From positions 1 to 42,352 of IMG/VR virus record IMGVR_UViG_3300038549_000029: 42,352 nt of DNA; one strand, given 5' to 3'. Source of the DNA: a virus. Below, one piece after another: positions 1 to 7,276 of this stretch. Both the position numbers and the translations under genes were made by a program. Positions within the stretch are counted from its first letter, which is position 1, and each line of letters begins with the position of its first letter. The notes beneath the pieces are model-generated. The model did not search any database and was not told the origin of the DNA. It saw only the letters and a program-made list of their open reading frames with translations.

Positions 1-127
1 TTTCTGCTGACGGCACCGATGCTGATATCAACATCACCATCACACCCAAGGGGACTGGGTCAGTTGTAATGTCAAAGGTTGACATCAACGCTGGTGCAAT
101 CGACGGCGCGGCGATTGGGGCTTCTTC
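1..127. repeat. Terminal direct repeat, left copy (assembly circularisation overlap)
   Basis: Bases 1-127 are identical to 42226-42352. The repeat lies inside an open reading frame that continues in the same frame across the join, so the molecule closes into a 42,225-bp circle. A length of exactly 127 equals a common maximum k-mer size of de Bruijn assemblers. I therefore read it as an assembly overlap of a circular or circularly permuted genome, not as a biological terminal repeat. Confidence 0.9.
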
Positions 128-824
128 CCCATCTACTGGTGCCTTTTCCTCCTTGACGGTCGGTGGGCTTCCGGTCACAACGACTGCCTACGCGGATGAC
201 GCTCATACCTGCAGTCGAGAGGAGAATGTTGCCGGTCTCAGCTCAGCTATTGCTCTCTGCACAGAACTGCTTACCGACTACGAGGCCCATGTCATTGACC
301 AGGGCGCCGGGACCGAGGAACATAAAGCGCTTCACGTTGCTGGGCAGCTTGCCAGCACGGTTGCGCCCACCACTTTAGCTGAGCTCATCACGCGCACCAA
401 TGATCTGCAGACCAAATACGCGCTGCACAACACTGACGCCATCAACGCATTGCCAACCTACCACATTGCCCAGGCGACTGACAGGGCTTTGACCAATGCC
501 GACGCTGTCACGACCTTGCAGACCTGCATCACTAAACTCAACGACATCAAGGCAAAATTTAACCTCCATGATGCGGATGCCGCCGGGCATCGCACTGGTA
601 GTAAATACCAGATCACTACTGGTAACGCCGATTATGGTGCAGCTATCGCAGTGGTTGTTTCTGGCGCCAAAGCTGGCGATTTGGTCACGTGGGCAATCCT
701 GAACGACGGGACCGGCAACGTTACCGGCGTCTCGGCGGTTGCCGGAACAGACAAGATAACCTTCACATTCAGCGCTGATCCACAGAACGACGCGATAATC
801 TCTTACATGCTGTTATCAGTATAG
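1..824 (+). CDS. Fibre-like virion protein, C-terminal part (gene begins at 41481)
   Basis: This is the 3' part of a gene that starts at ATG 41481 and crosses the contig ends. Joined, it encodes 522 residues and stops at 822-824. The part here includes one copy of the phage structural motif D-I-N-x-G-x-I-D-G-x-x-I-G-x-S-x-P-x-x-G-x-F-x-S; another copy lies near the end of the window. A helical, Ala/Thr/His-rich middle follows (with AYADDAHTCSREE and LHVAGQLA segments), then a beta-rich C-terminal domain. The motif is common in fibre or appendage proteins of phages. The role (head or tail fibre) is inferred from that motif and from the fibre genes upstream. It is followed by a strong terminator at 837-878. 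Confidence 0.75.
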   Translation, partial: SADGTDADINITITPKGTGSVVMSKVDINAGAIDGAAIGASSPSTGAFSSLTVGGLPVTTTAYADDAHTCSREENVAGLSSAIALCTELLTDYEAHVIDQGAGTEEHKALHVAGQLASTVAPTTLAELITRTNDLQTKYALHNTDAINALPTYHIAQATDRALTNADAVTTLQTCITKLNDIKAKFNLHDADAAGHRTGSKYQITTGNADYGAAIAVVVSGAKAGDLVTWAILNDGTGNVTGVSAVAGTDKITFTFSADPQNDAIISYMLLSV

Positions 825-836
825 TAGATAACATAT

Positions 837-878
837 AAGCTAGGAGCCCCCTATTTAAAATCAGGGGGCTCCTAGCTT
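837..878. terminator. Bidirectional terminator between converging operons
   Basis: A perfect 16-bp inverted repeat (AAGCTAGGAGCCCCCT and its complement) encloses a 10-nt AT-rich loop. It sits between the end of the rightward fibre gene (824) and the end of the leftward small-gene operon (886). There is no long T run, but A/T-rich bases flank both sides, so it can serve both directions. Confidence 0.8.
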
Positions 879-885
879 TAAGAGT

Positions 886-1167
<282 letters not shown>

Positions 1168-1169
1168 TA

Positions 1170-1511
1170 TTACTCCGTTGTGCTCAAGTTGACACCAGAT
1201 ACTACAGGGATCACTTCGATTGCCTGAGTGAGGGTGATGGTAGGAACAGGCTTGCAAATACGGCTGTTTTTTCGGTCAACCCCCTGAAGTGCTATTTCAT
1301 TGAGTGTGAAGGCACCAGCCCATTTCCATATGCGCCTAGCATTAGAAAGGACACAGGTGGCGCCTTCCAGGGAAACTAGATTGCCGACATGAACGCCTGC
1401 AGAGTATGTCCTGACGATCACCTCGTCTCCCAGTGGCTTGGTTTCTTGAATCGAGTCCTTTCGGACGTAATCAACGCCGTTGATGCTGATAACTCCAGTT
1501 TTTTCTTGCAT
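1170..1511 (-). CDS. DUF6948-like small phage protein
   Basis: The 113-residue protein has the pattern I recall for the DUF6948 family: an N-terminal INGVDYVRKDSI segment, then VIVRTYSAGVHVG, a LSNARRIWKWAGA core and a C-terminal beta segment (TQAIEVIPV). The family's function is unknown; members occur as small accessory proteins in phages. The gene lies between two other leftward genes. The family call rests on memory of the motif order, not on a search. Confidence 0.7.
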   Translation of the reverse strand: MQEKTGVISINGVDYVRKDSIQETKPLGDEVIVRTYSAGVHVGNLVSLEGATCVLSNARRIWKWAGAFTLNEIALQGVDRKNSRICKPVPTITLTQAIEVIPVVSGVNLSTTE

Positions 1512-1537
1512 TATCTCCCCTTTTTGAGATGTGTTGG

Positions 1538-1765
1538 TTATGTTTCAACCTTGGTAAGTTCAGCCTCATTGTGCATTGAGATATACCCACTGTTCCATCT
1601 GACGGCGACCTTGCCGTATCCAGGTATTGAGACGACCTCCCCATATATCCCGCTGTATTCGACTGTATCTCCAATCTTGAGACGGTATTGCGAGCGCTGG
1701 TTGAGCTCGATTGGCTTGTCGTCGACGACATGCCAGCCCTTGATTTCATCCCAGACGAGAGCCAT
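1538..1765 (-). CDS. Small protein with SH3-like beta segment
   Basis: It encodes 75 residues from ATG 1765, which overlaps the stop codon of the upstream gene (TAATG) with GGAGG just before it. The N-terminus VWDEIKGWHVVDD resembles the C-terminus of the upstream gene product (VWDDYKGWHHVA). The remainder, GDTVEYSGIYGEVVSI...GKVAVRWNSGYISMHNEAEL, has the strand-turn pattern of a small SH3/KOW-like barrel. No function is known to me. Confidence 0.65.
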   Translation of the reverse strand: MALVWDEIKGWHVVDDKPIELNQRSQYRLKIGDTVEYSGIYGEVVSIPGYGKVAVRWNSGYISMHNEAELTKVET

Positions 1766-2097
1766 TACGCCTCCACAGCAACGTGATGCCATCCTTTATA
1801 GTCATCCCACACCATGTTCTGGCGTGCCTCACATGGCCACATAGGGCGCGTATGTTGCACAGGCACACCCTGTTCCGAAACCTCAAGAACCTCTACAGCA
1901 ATTTGATGCCCACCCATCCAGGTGGGGCCGTTTGACCACACAGCACGCTCAAGTGCGGCCTTGGCCTCCAGGGTTGACACTGTTGGCGCTGCCGATTGAA
2001 TCAGCCTGATGATTTCTTCCTGGGCCGCCGTGATCTTGCCCACCTGGCGGACTGAGCCGCCTAGCATAGATTTGATGACTACTGTGGCTTGTCTCAA
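1765..2097 (-). CDS. Small hypothetical protein (110 aa), TTG start
   Basis: I chose the TTG at 2097 because it is preceded by a near-perfect AAGGAGGT with good spacing; an upstream in-frame ATG (2151) has no Shine-Dalgarno site. The product begins MRQATVVIKSMLGG, has a helical middle (ITAAQEEIIRLIQSA, LEAKAALERAV) and ends in VWDDYKGWHHVAVEA. The ending repeats the beginning of the next gene's product, which suggests a partial duplication or a shared short module. It overlaps the next gene by TAATG. Function unknown. Confidence 0.6.
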   Translation of the reverse strand: MRQATVVIKSMLGGSVRQVGKITAAQEEIIRLIQSAAPTVSTLEAKAALERAVWSNGPTWMGGHQIAVEVLEVSEQGVPVQHTRPMWPCEARQNMVWDDYKGWHHVAVEA

Positions 2098-2214
2098 TTG
2101 GACCTCCTTGTTTTTGTTTACATCGCTGGGCACCCGCCGATGCCCAGACATCTAAACAAAATAGACGTTTATAGATAATTGGGGAACTTCCTTCTCGCAT
2201 CTTTGCGAAACCTA

Positions 2215-2231
2215 CCAGTAATTTTTACTGG
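2215..2231. other. Short palindromic hairpin
   Basis: CCAGTAA-TTT-TTACTGG is a perfect 7-bp inverted repeat with a 3-nt loop. It lies in the about 190-nt gap (2098-2290) inside the leftward operon. It could be an operator, an RNA processing site or a weak hairpin. Nothing else is recognisable in the gap. Confidence 0.5.
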
Positions 2232-2290
2232 CGGCATGTGGCGGGTAATTGGAATCGACCAAATTTGAGGCGTTATTATTGGTTTGATTA

Positions 2291-2449
2291 TCATTTTAAG
2301 GTCCCGAAGTGTGTGCGTTTGCAATCTAAGCAGATGCCATGTGTCAAGTCTGCATGCTGGTCTATCGGCTTTGCTACAAACTCGCCATTCTCTTTAATCC
2401 TTTGACACCATGCGCAAACAGTAATAAACTCTTTGTTTTGGTCCCTCAT
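2291..2449 (-). CDS. Zinc-ribbon microprotein (52 aa)
   Basis: The ORF starts at ATG 2449 (GGTGGA upstream) and begins MRDQNKEFITVCAWCQRIKENG. It carries two CxxC knuckles, C-A-W-C near residue 12 and C-L-D-C near residue 40, the spacing of a small zinc ribbon. The start overlaps the stop of the upstream gene (ATGA). Its composition and coupling make it a real gene. A nucleic-acid or protein-binding accessory role is inferred. Confidence 0.65.
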   Translation of the reverse strand: MRDQNKEFITVCAWCQRIKENGEFVAKPIDQHADLTHGICLDCKRTHFGTLK

Positions 2450-2619
2450 AAATCCACCGTAACTGAACCGACTTTTACTTTTCCATCCTTGGACTGATCA
2501 ATAGCCAACTGCAATAACGCGAGTGATTTTCTTATCACATGTGCGCAATTAGCACTACCAATGCTATTTTTAATGCTTTGCAACCTATCAAGATCTAAAT
2601 CTAAGCTTACTAGCGTCAT
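2446..2619 (-). CDS. Small RHH-like protein (57 aa)
   Basis: The ATG at 2619 is preceded by GGAGGT with 5-nt spacing. The protein begins MTLVSLDLDLDRLQSIKN and continues with a helix SANCAHVIRKSLALLQLAIDQ. A short strand followed by two helices resembles the ribbon-helix-helix (Arc/MetJ) fold, so it may be a DNA-binding regulator. It ends with an ATGA overlap into the zinc-ribbon gene. The fold assignment is tentative. Confidence 0.6.
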   Translation of the reverse strand: MTLVSLDLDLDRLQSIKNSIGSANCAHVIRKSLALLQLAIDQSKDGKVKVGSVTVDL

Positions 2620-2678
2620 ATGCTACCTCCATGCTGTTAAAGATATTTCTGGTGATGATAAAGTCAAATTAAAAATTG

Positions 2679-2888
2679 TTAAGATTCCAAGTCGTGTATC
2701 TCCATTATAGACACCCTGTCTTGATTTTTCCTGTCGCGGTCCCGAAGCGCTTCCATTTCCCATCCGAATTGATAACACGGGAACAACCTAGCCATCTCGG
2801 CGTTATAATGGCCGAACTGGAAGTCTACCATGCCAGTGTTATATTGCACAAGCATATCGTGTTGAACTATAGCTTTATCATCCGTCAT
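2679..2888 (-). CDS. Small hypothetical protein (69 aa)
   Basis: It starts at ATG 2888, overlapping the stop of the upstream gene (ATGA), which supports it as a coupled member of the leftward operon. The N-terminal half (DMLVQYNTGMVDFQFGHYNAE) is followed by a charged end rich in Arg/Asp (ALRDRDRKNQDR). I recognise no family. Confidence 0.55.
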   Translation of the reverse strand: MTDDKAIVQHDMLVQYNTGMVDFQFGHYNAEMARLFPCYQFGWEMEALRDRDRKNQDRVSIMEIHDLES

Positions 2889-3112
2889 ACCCTGATCTCC
2901 TGGAGGAACCTGGCTGTTTCACCAACCCACCCAGTCCCTTCCTCTTGATGTGTCGGAAATGCGCCTTTCTTACCAAGAGGTGCTGCTTCCCAGATCCTGA
3001 CAATGTCGCCCTTCGGCAAGCCTTCGATGTATTGGTTAAGGAGATCTTTGGACTTCACAAAGAACCCACACGATTCTTTACCTCCAACGAGTCTTTTGAC
3101 ACAAAGCAGCAT
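2885..3112 (-). CDS. Small hypothetical protein (75 aa), first gene of leftward operon
   Basis: I set the start at ATG 3112, which has GGAGGT five bases upstream and lies just downstream of a good promoter (3157-3130). Longer in-frame extensions to 3340 would cross that promoter. The protein begins MLLCVKRLVGGKESCGFF and contains a GDIVRIWEAAPLGKKGAFPT segment that may be a small beta barrel. No family recognised. Confidence 0.55.
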   Translation of the reverse strand: MLLCVKRLVGGKESCGFFVKSKDLLNQYIEGLPKGDIVRIWEAAPLGKKGAFPTHQEEGTGWVGETARFLQEIRV

Positions 3113-3129
3113 CTGACACCTCCACATAA

Positions 3130-3157
3130 AACATAGTTCCCATGCGAGCAAAGTCAA
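3130..3157 (-). promoter_or_regulatory. Sigma-70-type promoter of the leftward small-gene operon
   Basis: On the minus strand, TTGACT (3157-3152), a 16-nt spacer and TATGTT (3135-3130) lie directly ahead of the Shine-Dalgarno site of the gene starting at 3112. The predicted leader is very short. Confidence 0.55.
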
Positions 3158-3170
3158 TTCTATTTTTCTG

Positions 3171-3200
3171 TAGACACCCAAAATTGGTTTGATGTAGAAT
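3171..3200 (+). promoter_or_regulatory. Candidate rightward promoter of a small RNA
   Basis: TAGACA (3171-3176), an 18-nt spacer and TAGAAT (3195-3200) form a plausible sigma-70 promoter. No coding start follows; instead a strong terminator comes about 45 nt after the -10 box. It is divergent from, and adjacent to, the leftward promoter at 3157-3130. Confidence 0.4.
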
Positions 3201-3206
3201 AAAAGA

Positions 3207-3280
3207 GACGGGATACTAACCGAGCATGCCCGGTCAAGTCCCAAAGCCCCTGACTTGAGATCCCAGGGGCTTATTTTTTT
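3207..3280 (+). ncRNA. Candidate small structured RNA with interlocking stems
   Basis: A transcript from the promoter at 3171-3200 would be about 75 nt and end at the terminator at 3244-3280. TCAAGTC (3234-3240) pairs with GACTTGA (3252-3258), and AAGCCCCTG (3244-3252) pairs with CAGGGGCTT (3264-3272). The order is 1-2-1'-2', so the stems are either a pseudoknot or mutually exclusive, as in an antitermination switch. No known RNA family is recognised. Confidence 0.4.
3244..3280 (+). terminator. Rho-independent terminator
   Basis: A 9-bp GC-rich perfect stem (AAGCCCCTG / CAGGGGCTT) with an 11-nt loop is followed by ATTTTTTT. The orientation is rightward. Confidence 0.8.
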
Positions 3281-3890
3281 GTTGACATCTTTTTCTTGAC
3301 GTGTAACCATACAAATTCCGGCATGGCACCGGGCGGACAACGGAGAAGGCCATGGACTGAGTTAGCCACTACGGCCGAAGACCGGAAAGCTCGGAAGCAA
3401 TTTCTTGATGCCACTAGGCCAAAAAAGCTTCAGCAGGATCTCTTGGGGTGTGTGAACCTTGCCTTCCCGACATCCGTAATCATCGCGGTCATCACTGCAT
3501 GTGTTTGCGGGCGCTAAGTGACATGAACCCCACCAAGAGGCAATCCCTATCGCTCTGTAAAGAACCTAGGATATCGCCCAACTGACGCTTGTAGACGGGT
3601 TGGAGGCCTGATCTGATGGTGAGCCGCTGACGATTAAAAACAAGATCACAACTCCCATGGTTGTCCAGTGTAGCCATGGAAGACTAAGCGCCGTGACCAA
3701 TCGGCGACCGTCTGGCGAGTGGGTGACTGCACGAGATGCCAGGGATACCAAACCTTGCTGGCAGCATGGCGAGCGCATGCGTAGTGCAACACTGGAGGCA
3801 TTAATTGCCTATCTTTAGCCCCTACCATGGGGTTAGTGCATCCGCAATTAACGAACATCCTCCAAAAATTCACCCTTGCAAACTGAATTC
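3281..3890. other. About 600 bp without a confident gene
   Basis: Several overlapping ORFs of 60-75 codons exist on both strands. The best rightward one (ATG 3323 to 3517) would encode a charged N-terminal half and a hydrophobic tail, but has no Shine-Dalgarno site. Leftward candidates at 3677-3492 and 3858-3646 are also poorly supported. It may hold a degraded gene, a regulatory spacer before the head operon or an uncharacterised small gene. Confidence 0.4.
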
Positions 3891-3891
3891 A

Positions 3892-3900
3892 TGGTATTAT
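3892..3900 (+). promoter_or_regulatory. Extended -10 promoter before head operon
   Basis: TGG-TATTAT lies 16 nt ahead of the protease start codon and matches the recurrent TGSTANWAT motif. There is no good -35 box at standard spacing. Confidence 0.4.
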
Positions 3901-3915
3901 TTGCCGGAGGGCATT

Positions 3916-4989
3916 ATGCGCCTATACGCAGAGATCCAGAAAGTTGAAGAGCAGGAAGATGGAACACTTAAGGTGTTTGGTGTCGCGTCTTCAGAGTGTG
4001 TCGACTCCGCTGGCGAAGTTATAACCGCCCAGGCAATGAGAAGCGCAATCCCCGACTACATGCGATTCGGGGCCGTCCGGGAGATGCACGATGCAAAAAA
4101 AGCTGCTGGCACTGCTATCTCATGTAATGTCGAAGAGGATGGAAAGACTTACCTCGAAGCTCTTGTGGTGGATAGTGAAGCGATCAAAAAGGTGCAACAC
4201 GGTGTCTATAAAGGTTTTAGTGTCGGCGGGAAAACGCTACACCGTGAAGGTAAAATCATTGACTCTTTGAAGCTGGTTGAGATCTCACTGGTTGACAGGC
4301 CCTGTAATCCAGAGGCTATTTTCTCAATTACCAAGTTGGAGAACGACATGGAACTTGATCTATCTAAGTTCGAAGGTCAGGAAGTTTATGATGCCAGGAT
4401 GGCGATGGAAGCCCTACTGATTGTCATGCAGTTGTGCCAGATTGAAGAATCCGAGATGGAAAACGAGTCGGAACAGACCACTCTGTTGCGGGATGTCATG
4501 GCCAAGCTCAAGGCATTCATCGCGTCTGAAATTGTAGAGGACCATAAGGAGAAGACCATGGAAATGGCGGATCCCACAGGCGACATCGAGAAGGCTGGTA
4601 AGAAGTTCTCCAAAGCCAACCTGGAGAAGATGCAGAGCGCATACTCTGCCGTCACCAAAGCCATGCAGGAATTCTCTAAACTTTGGGACGAGAAGGATGA
4701 AGAGGAAGACGAGGAAGAGGAGAAGTGCAACACTAAGGTCGAGGATGTCGACATCGCCAAGATCGAGTCAGAAAAAGCTGACGCGCTGGCAAAGGTCGCC
4801 TCACTTGAAAATGACCTGGCCAAAGCAAAGGCAGAGGTCGAGGATCTGAAAAAGCAAAAGCCTCTCAAGCCTGTGCCAATCGAGAAGGCTGAAGAGACCG
4901 GAGACGTCAAAAAGGCTCTCGAATCGAAAGACCCTCTCACAATCATGAAATCAATCCACGCCGTGGGCGGTCGCCCCGGCCCATTTTAA
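3916..4989 (+). CDS. Prohead protease (XkdF-like) fused to scaffold domain
   Basis: The 357-residue protein starts at ATG 3916 (GGAGGG upstream). Residues 1-140 match phage serine prohead proteases: a His in REMH (58), a Ser in GVYKGFSVGG (102), a second His (109) and the family ending LVEISLVDRPCNPEA. Residues about 215-357 are acidic and then coiled-coil rich (a run of Asp/Glu near 255-270, then heptads in ADALAKVASLENDLAKAKAEVEDL), as expected of an assembly scaffold. The major capsid gene follows. The enzyme would mature the prohead, and the C-terminal part would organise capsid assembly and be removed. Confidence 0.85.
   Translation: MRLYAEIQKVEEQEDGTLKVFGVASSECVDSAGEVITAQAMRSAIPDYMRFGAVREMHDAKKAAGTAISCNVEEDGKTYLEALVVDSEAIKKVQHGVYKGFSVGGKTLHREGKIIDSLKLVEISLVDRPCNPEAIFSITKLENDMELDLSKFEGQEVYDARMAMEALLIVMQLCQIEESEMENESEQTTLLRDVMAKLKAFIASEIVEDHKEKTMEMADPTGDIEKAGKKFSKANLEKMQSAYSAVTKAMQEFSKLWDEKDEEEDEEEEKCNTKVEDVDIAKIESEKADALAKVASLENDLAKAKAEVEDLKKQKPLKPVPIEKAEETGDVKKALESKDPLTIMKSIHAVGGRPGPF
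4558..4989 (+). CDS. Candidate nested scaffold protein (internal in-frame start)
   Basis: AAGGAG at 4546-4551 with 6-nt spacing precedes an in-frame ATG at 4558. Initiation there would give a free 143-residue scaffold (MEMADPTGDIEKAGKK...) sharing the C-terminus of the protease fusion. Phage lambda C/Nu3 uses the same design. Another in-frame ATG at 4348 also has a GGAG upstream. Whether either is used cannot be seen from sequence. Confidence 0.45.
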   Translation: MEMADPTGDIEKAGKKFSKANLEKMQSAYSAVTKAMQEFSKLWDEKDEEEDEEEEKCNTKVEDVDIAKIESEKADALAKVASLENDLAKAKAEVEDLKKQKPLKPVPIEKAEETGDVKKALESKDPLTIMKSIHAVGGRPGPF

Positions 4990-5016
4990 CCGCCCGTTGT
5001 GGCAAATGGAGGCTCC

Positions 5017-6489
5017 ATGAGCAACCTGCAAGAAGACCTGGCCGCGATGAAGGCGGCTCAATCACAGCCGAGATCGGACCTTGACGTCCGCAAGGCTTTC
5101 ACTACCGGACTGGGCCTGGTCAACTATGACTTGCAGCCCGTGGCGCTCAACCTCTACCCTGTCATTACGATGCTCAGGAATGAGATCGCTCGCGTTCCTG
5201 GCAATGGTGACACGGCGACCCGCTGGAAGGCCATAACCGGCATCAACACCACCAATCAGCACATCGGAATCTCTGAAGGACAGCGCGGCGGCGCCATCAC
5301 AACCACGCTGAGCTCCTTTACCGCTGCCTACATCCCGATGGGTCTGGAAGACAGCGTTACCTTCGAAGCCGAACTTGCCGCGCAGGGGTTTGATGATGCC
5401 CGCGCCAAGGCCAGCCTAGGCCTTCTCCGAAGCATGATGATTGCTGAAGAGAAACACCTCTTTGCCGGGAACGGCAGCCATGCACTTGGCAAAACCCCGA
5501 CCCCGACCGCTTCCGGTGCAACCACTGGCGGAACGATTCCAGATGGAACATACCTGGTGTCCTGCGTTGCGCTAACCCACCTTGGCTATGAGCGATCCAG
5601 CCTGACAAGCGGTGTTCCCAGCCAGCTTTCCAAGCTCAATGCTGACGGGACGACTGACACCATCAATGCTGGTGCCGCTCAGGTCTCCGATGCTGGCAGC
5701 ACTGGCTCTGTCGCCAGTGCCAACACCAACACGGTATCAGCCTATGTCACTGCCGTCGAGGGCGCCGCTGGCTATGCCTGGTATGTCGGCACCTCTGGCA
5801 ACCAGAAACTTGAAGCCATCACCAAGATCAACTCTGTCAAGCTGACGGCTCTTGCCGGGACTCATCAGGCCCTTGCATCTGCTCCTGCCGCTGACTACAG
5901 CTCTGACAGCACCTACGATTACAATGGCCTGTTCCACTTTGCCCAGGCTGCCCTCGGCAGCACGATCAAAGTCTTGGCCACTGGCACCGCCGGGACTGGT
6001 TCCAAACTGACGTCTGACGGCGCCGGTGGAATCCAGGAAATCAGCGATGTGTGTCAGCTCATGTGGGACAACTACAAGTTAGGCCCGCAGGAAATCCTGT
6101 GCAGCGCCTATGACCTGATCGCAATCAACAAGCTGGTCATTGCCAACGGTGGAGCTCCCATCGTTCGTTTCAATGGCGACTTCAACAGCGGCGCCGGGAT
6201 GACTGCCGGTCTGACCATTGGCAGCCTGCTGAATCCAGTCACCCAGCAGTTGATGCGCTTGCGCGTGCATCCCAACGCTGTCCAGGGCACCATCCTGCTC
6301 TACGCCAAAGAAATCCCGTATCCTCTGTCTGGTGTCGGCAACGTCATGCAGGTCAAGTGCCGTCGGGACTACTATCAGATCGAGTGGCCATGGGTCACCC
6401 GCAAATACCAGTTTGGTGTGTATTTGGATTCAGTCCTCCAGCATTATTTCCCGGCTGCGATTGCAACCATCAGCAACATCGGCCTGTAA
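5017..6489 (+). CDS. Major capsid protein with inserted Ig/FN3-like domain
   Basis: The 490-residue protein starts at ATG 5017 (GGAGG upstream). The position after protease/scaffold and before connectors identifies it. The N-terminal arm (residues about 1-40) leads into a capsid-like core (NLYPVITMLRNEIARV, ISEGQRGG, and later DVCQLMWDNYKLGPQEILC and LRVHPNAVQGTILLYAKEIPYPL). Residues about 155-290 look like an insertion: a Thr/Ser/Gly-rich beta domain (IPDGTYLVSCVALTHLGYERSS...AVEGAAGYAWYVGT) with the rhythm of a fibronectin-III or Ig-like fold, probably displayed on the capsid surface. The HK97 fold itself is assumed from context. Confidence 0.85.
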   Translation: MSNLQEDLAAMKAAQSQPRSDLDVRKAFTTGLGLVNYDLQPVALNLYPVITMLRNEIARVPGNGDTATRWKAITGINTTNQHIGISEGQRGGAITTTLSSFTAAYIPMGLEDSVTFEAELAAQGFDDARAKASLGLLRSMMIAEEKHLFAGNGSHALGKTPTPTASGATTGGTIPDGTYLVSCVALTHLGYERSSLTSGVPSQLSKLNADGTTDTINAGAAQVSDAGSTGSVASANTNTVSAYVTAVEGAAGYAWYVGTSGNQKLEAITKINSVKLTALAGTHQALASAPAADYSSDSTYDYNGLFHFAQAALGSTIKVLATGTAGTGSKLTSDGAGGIQEISDVCQLMWDNYKLGPQEILCSAYDLIAINKLVIANGGAPIVRFNGDFNSGAGMTAGLTIGSLLNPVTQQLMRLRVHPNAVQGTILLYAKEIPYPLSGVGNVMQVKCRRDYYQIEWPWVTRKYQFGVYLDSVLQHYFPAAIATISNIGL

Positions 6490-6492
6490 TCG

Positions 6493-6501
6493 TGGTAGAA
6501 T
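6493..6501 (+). promoter_or_regulatory. Extended -10 motif after capsid gene
   Basis: TGG-TAGAAT follows the capsid stop codon at once and matches the recurrent phage motif. Its predicted start point falls inside the terminator hairpin at 6504-6536, so transcription from here would start within the hairpin's left arm and escape termination. Confidence 0.35.
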
Positions 6502-6503
6502 CA

Positions 6504-6536
6504 GGGGCCGGGTCAGCAATGGCCCGCCCCTTTTTT
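6504..6536 (+). terminator. Rho-independent terminator after capsid gene
   Basis: GGGGC(c)GGG pairs with CCCGCCCC across a short loop and is followed by six T. Partial termination here would keep capsid mRNA more abundant than downstream connector mRNA. Confidence 0.7.
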
Positions 6537-6546
6537 AGAGGTGCCA

Positions 6547-6750
6547 ATGAGAATGATAGGGGCTGTGTCGATCAGCATGAACGGGGAACCCCCGATTGTC
6601 GCAGACGCTGACGGGGTTCTTGAGATACCTGATCACTGGGAAGAGGCGGCAATAGCTTTTGGGCTAACACCAGCTCCAGCGCCTCAAGTGGTAGCTGACG
6701 AACCTCCGATTGTTGATCATCAGGCCAGGAAGGCGAGGAAGCATGTCTGA
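6547..6750 (+). CDS. Small head-tail region protein (67 aa)
   Basis: It starts at ATG 6547 with AGAGGTG upstream. The protein (MRMIGAVSISMNGEPPIVADADGVLEIPDHWEEAAIAFGL, then a Pro/Ala-rich stretch and a basic KARKARKHV-like end) resembles small proteins often found after capsid genes. It overlaps the connector gene by eight bases. No defined function. Confidence 0.65.
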   Translation: MRMIGAVSISMNGEPPIVADADGVLEIPDHWEEAAIAFGLTPAPAPQVVADEPPIVDHQARKARKHV

Positions 6751-7276
6751 CTTCACAACCACTGCAGATGTTAAGGAATATCTAGGCATCACGGTGTCTA
6801 CGTCTGACGCACTGATAGCCAGGCTGATTACAGCCGCGTCTGCATGGATGATCAACTACATGTCATACAACCCGTTCTCGGCCACGTATGTCGATATCAA
6901 AAACGGCTCTGGGACAAAAAGTATGACCTTTGGAGCCTACCCTATCACTGGCGTCAACAGCGTAACGGTTGATGATGTCGCAGTGGATCTGGATTACATA
7001 AGGTATCGAGACGCAACAATAACCCGAACTGATGGGTATATTTTCCCTATGACGTCTGAGGTGTCCGTGTCGTTCACCGCCGGGTATGCGGCCATACCTG
7101 CCGAGCTTGCCCAGGCATGCATCGAGATCGTCTGCTGGAGATTTAAGGAGCGCGACAGAATTGGTCAGTCCATGAAGGCGGAAGGCGCCCATGGAAACGT
7201 GACATACCAGACCAAGGATATCCCGGCGTCATCCAAAACCATTCTTGACCAATGGCGTAGGAGATTCCCGTTATGA
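6743..7276 (+). CDS. Head-tail connector (HK97 gp6-like)
   Basis: The 177-residue product begins MSDFTTTADVKEYLGIT...SDALIARLITAASAWMINYMS, the helical start typical of gp6-type adaptor proteins (LxxVKxyL, then ixxlIxaAsxxI). The middle has a beta module (TGVNSVTVDDVAVDLDYI) and the end a helix (LAQACIEIVCWRFKERDRIGQ). Gp6-like proteins form a ring beneath the portal that links head and tail. ATG 6743 is preceded by GGAAG; the gene overlaps its downstream neighbour by ATGA. Confidence 0.75.
   Translation: MSDFTTTADVKEYLGITVSTSDALIARLITAASAWMINYMSYNPFSATYVDIKNGSGTKSMTFGAYPITGVNSVTVDDVAVDLDYIRYRDATITRTDGYIFPMTSEVSVSFTAGYAAIPAELAQACIEIVCWRFKERDRIGQSMKAEGAHGNVTYQTKDIPASSKTILDQWRRRFPL

Noticed and set aside
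4386-4946. 186-codon leftward ORF over the scaffold domain
   Set aside because: It is the antisense of a Lys/Glu-rich coiled coil, which gives Ser/Phe-rich open frames by composition. It has no promoter, ribosome site or domain.
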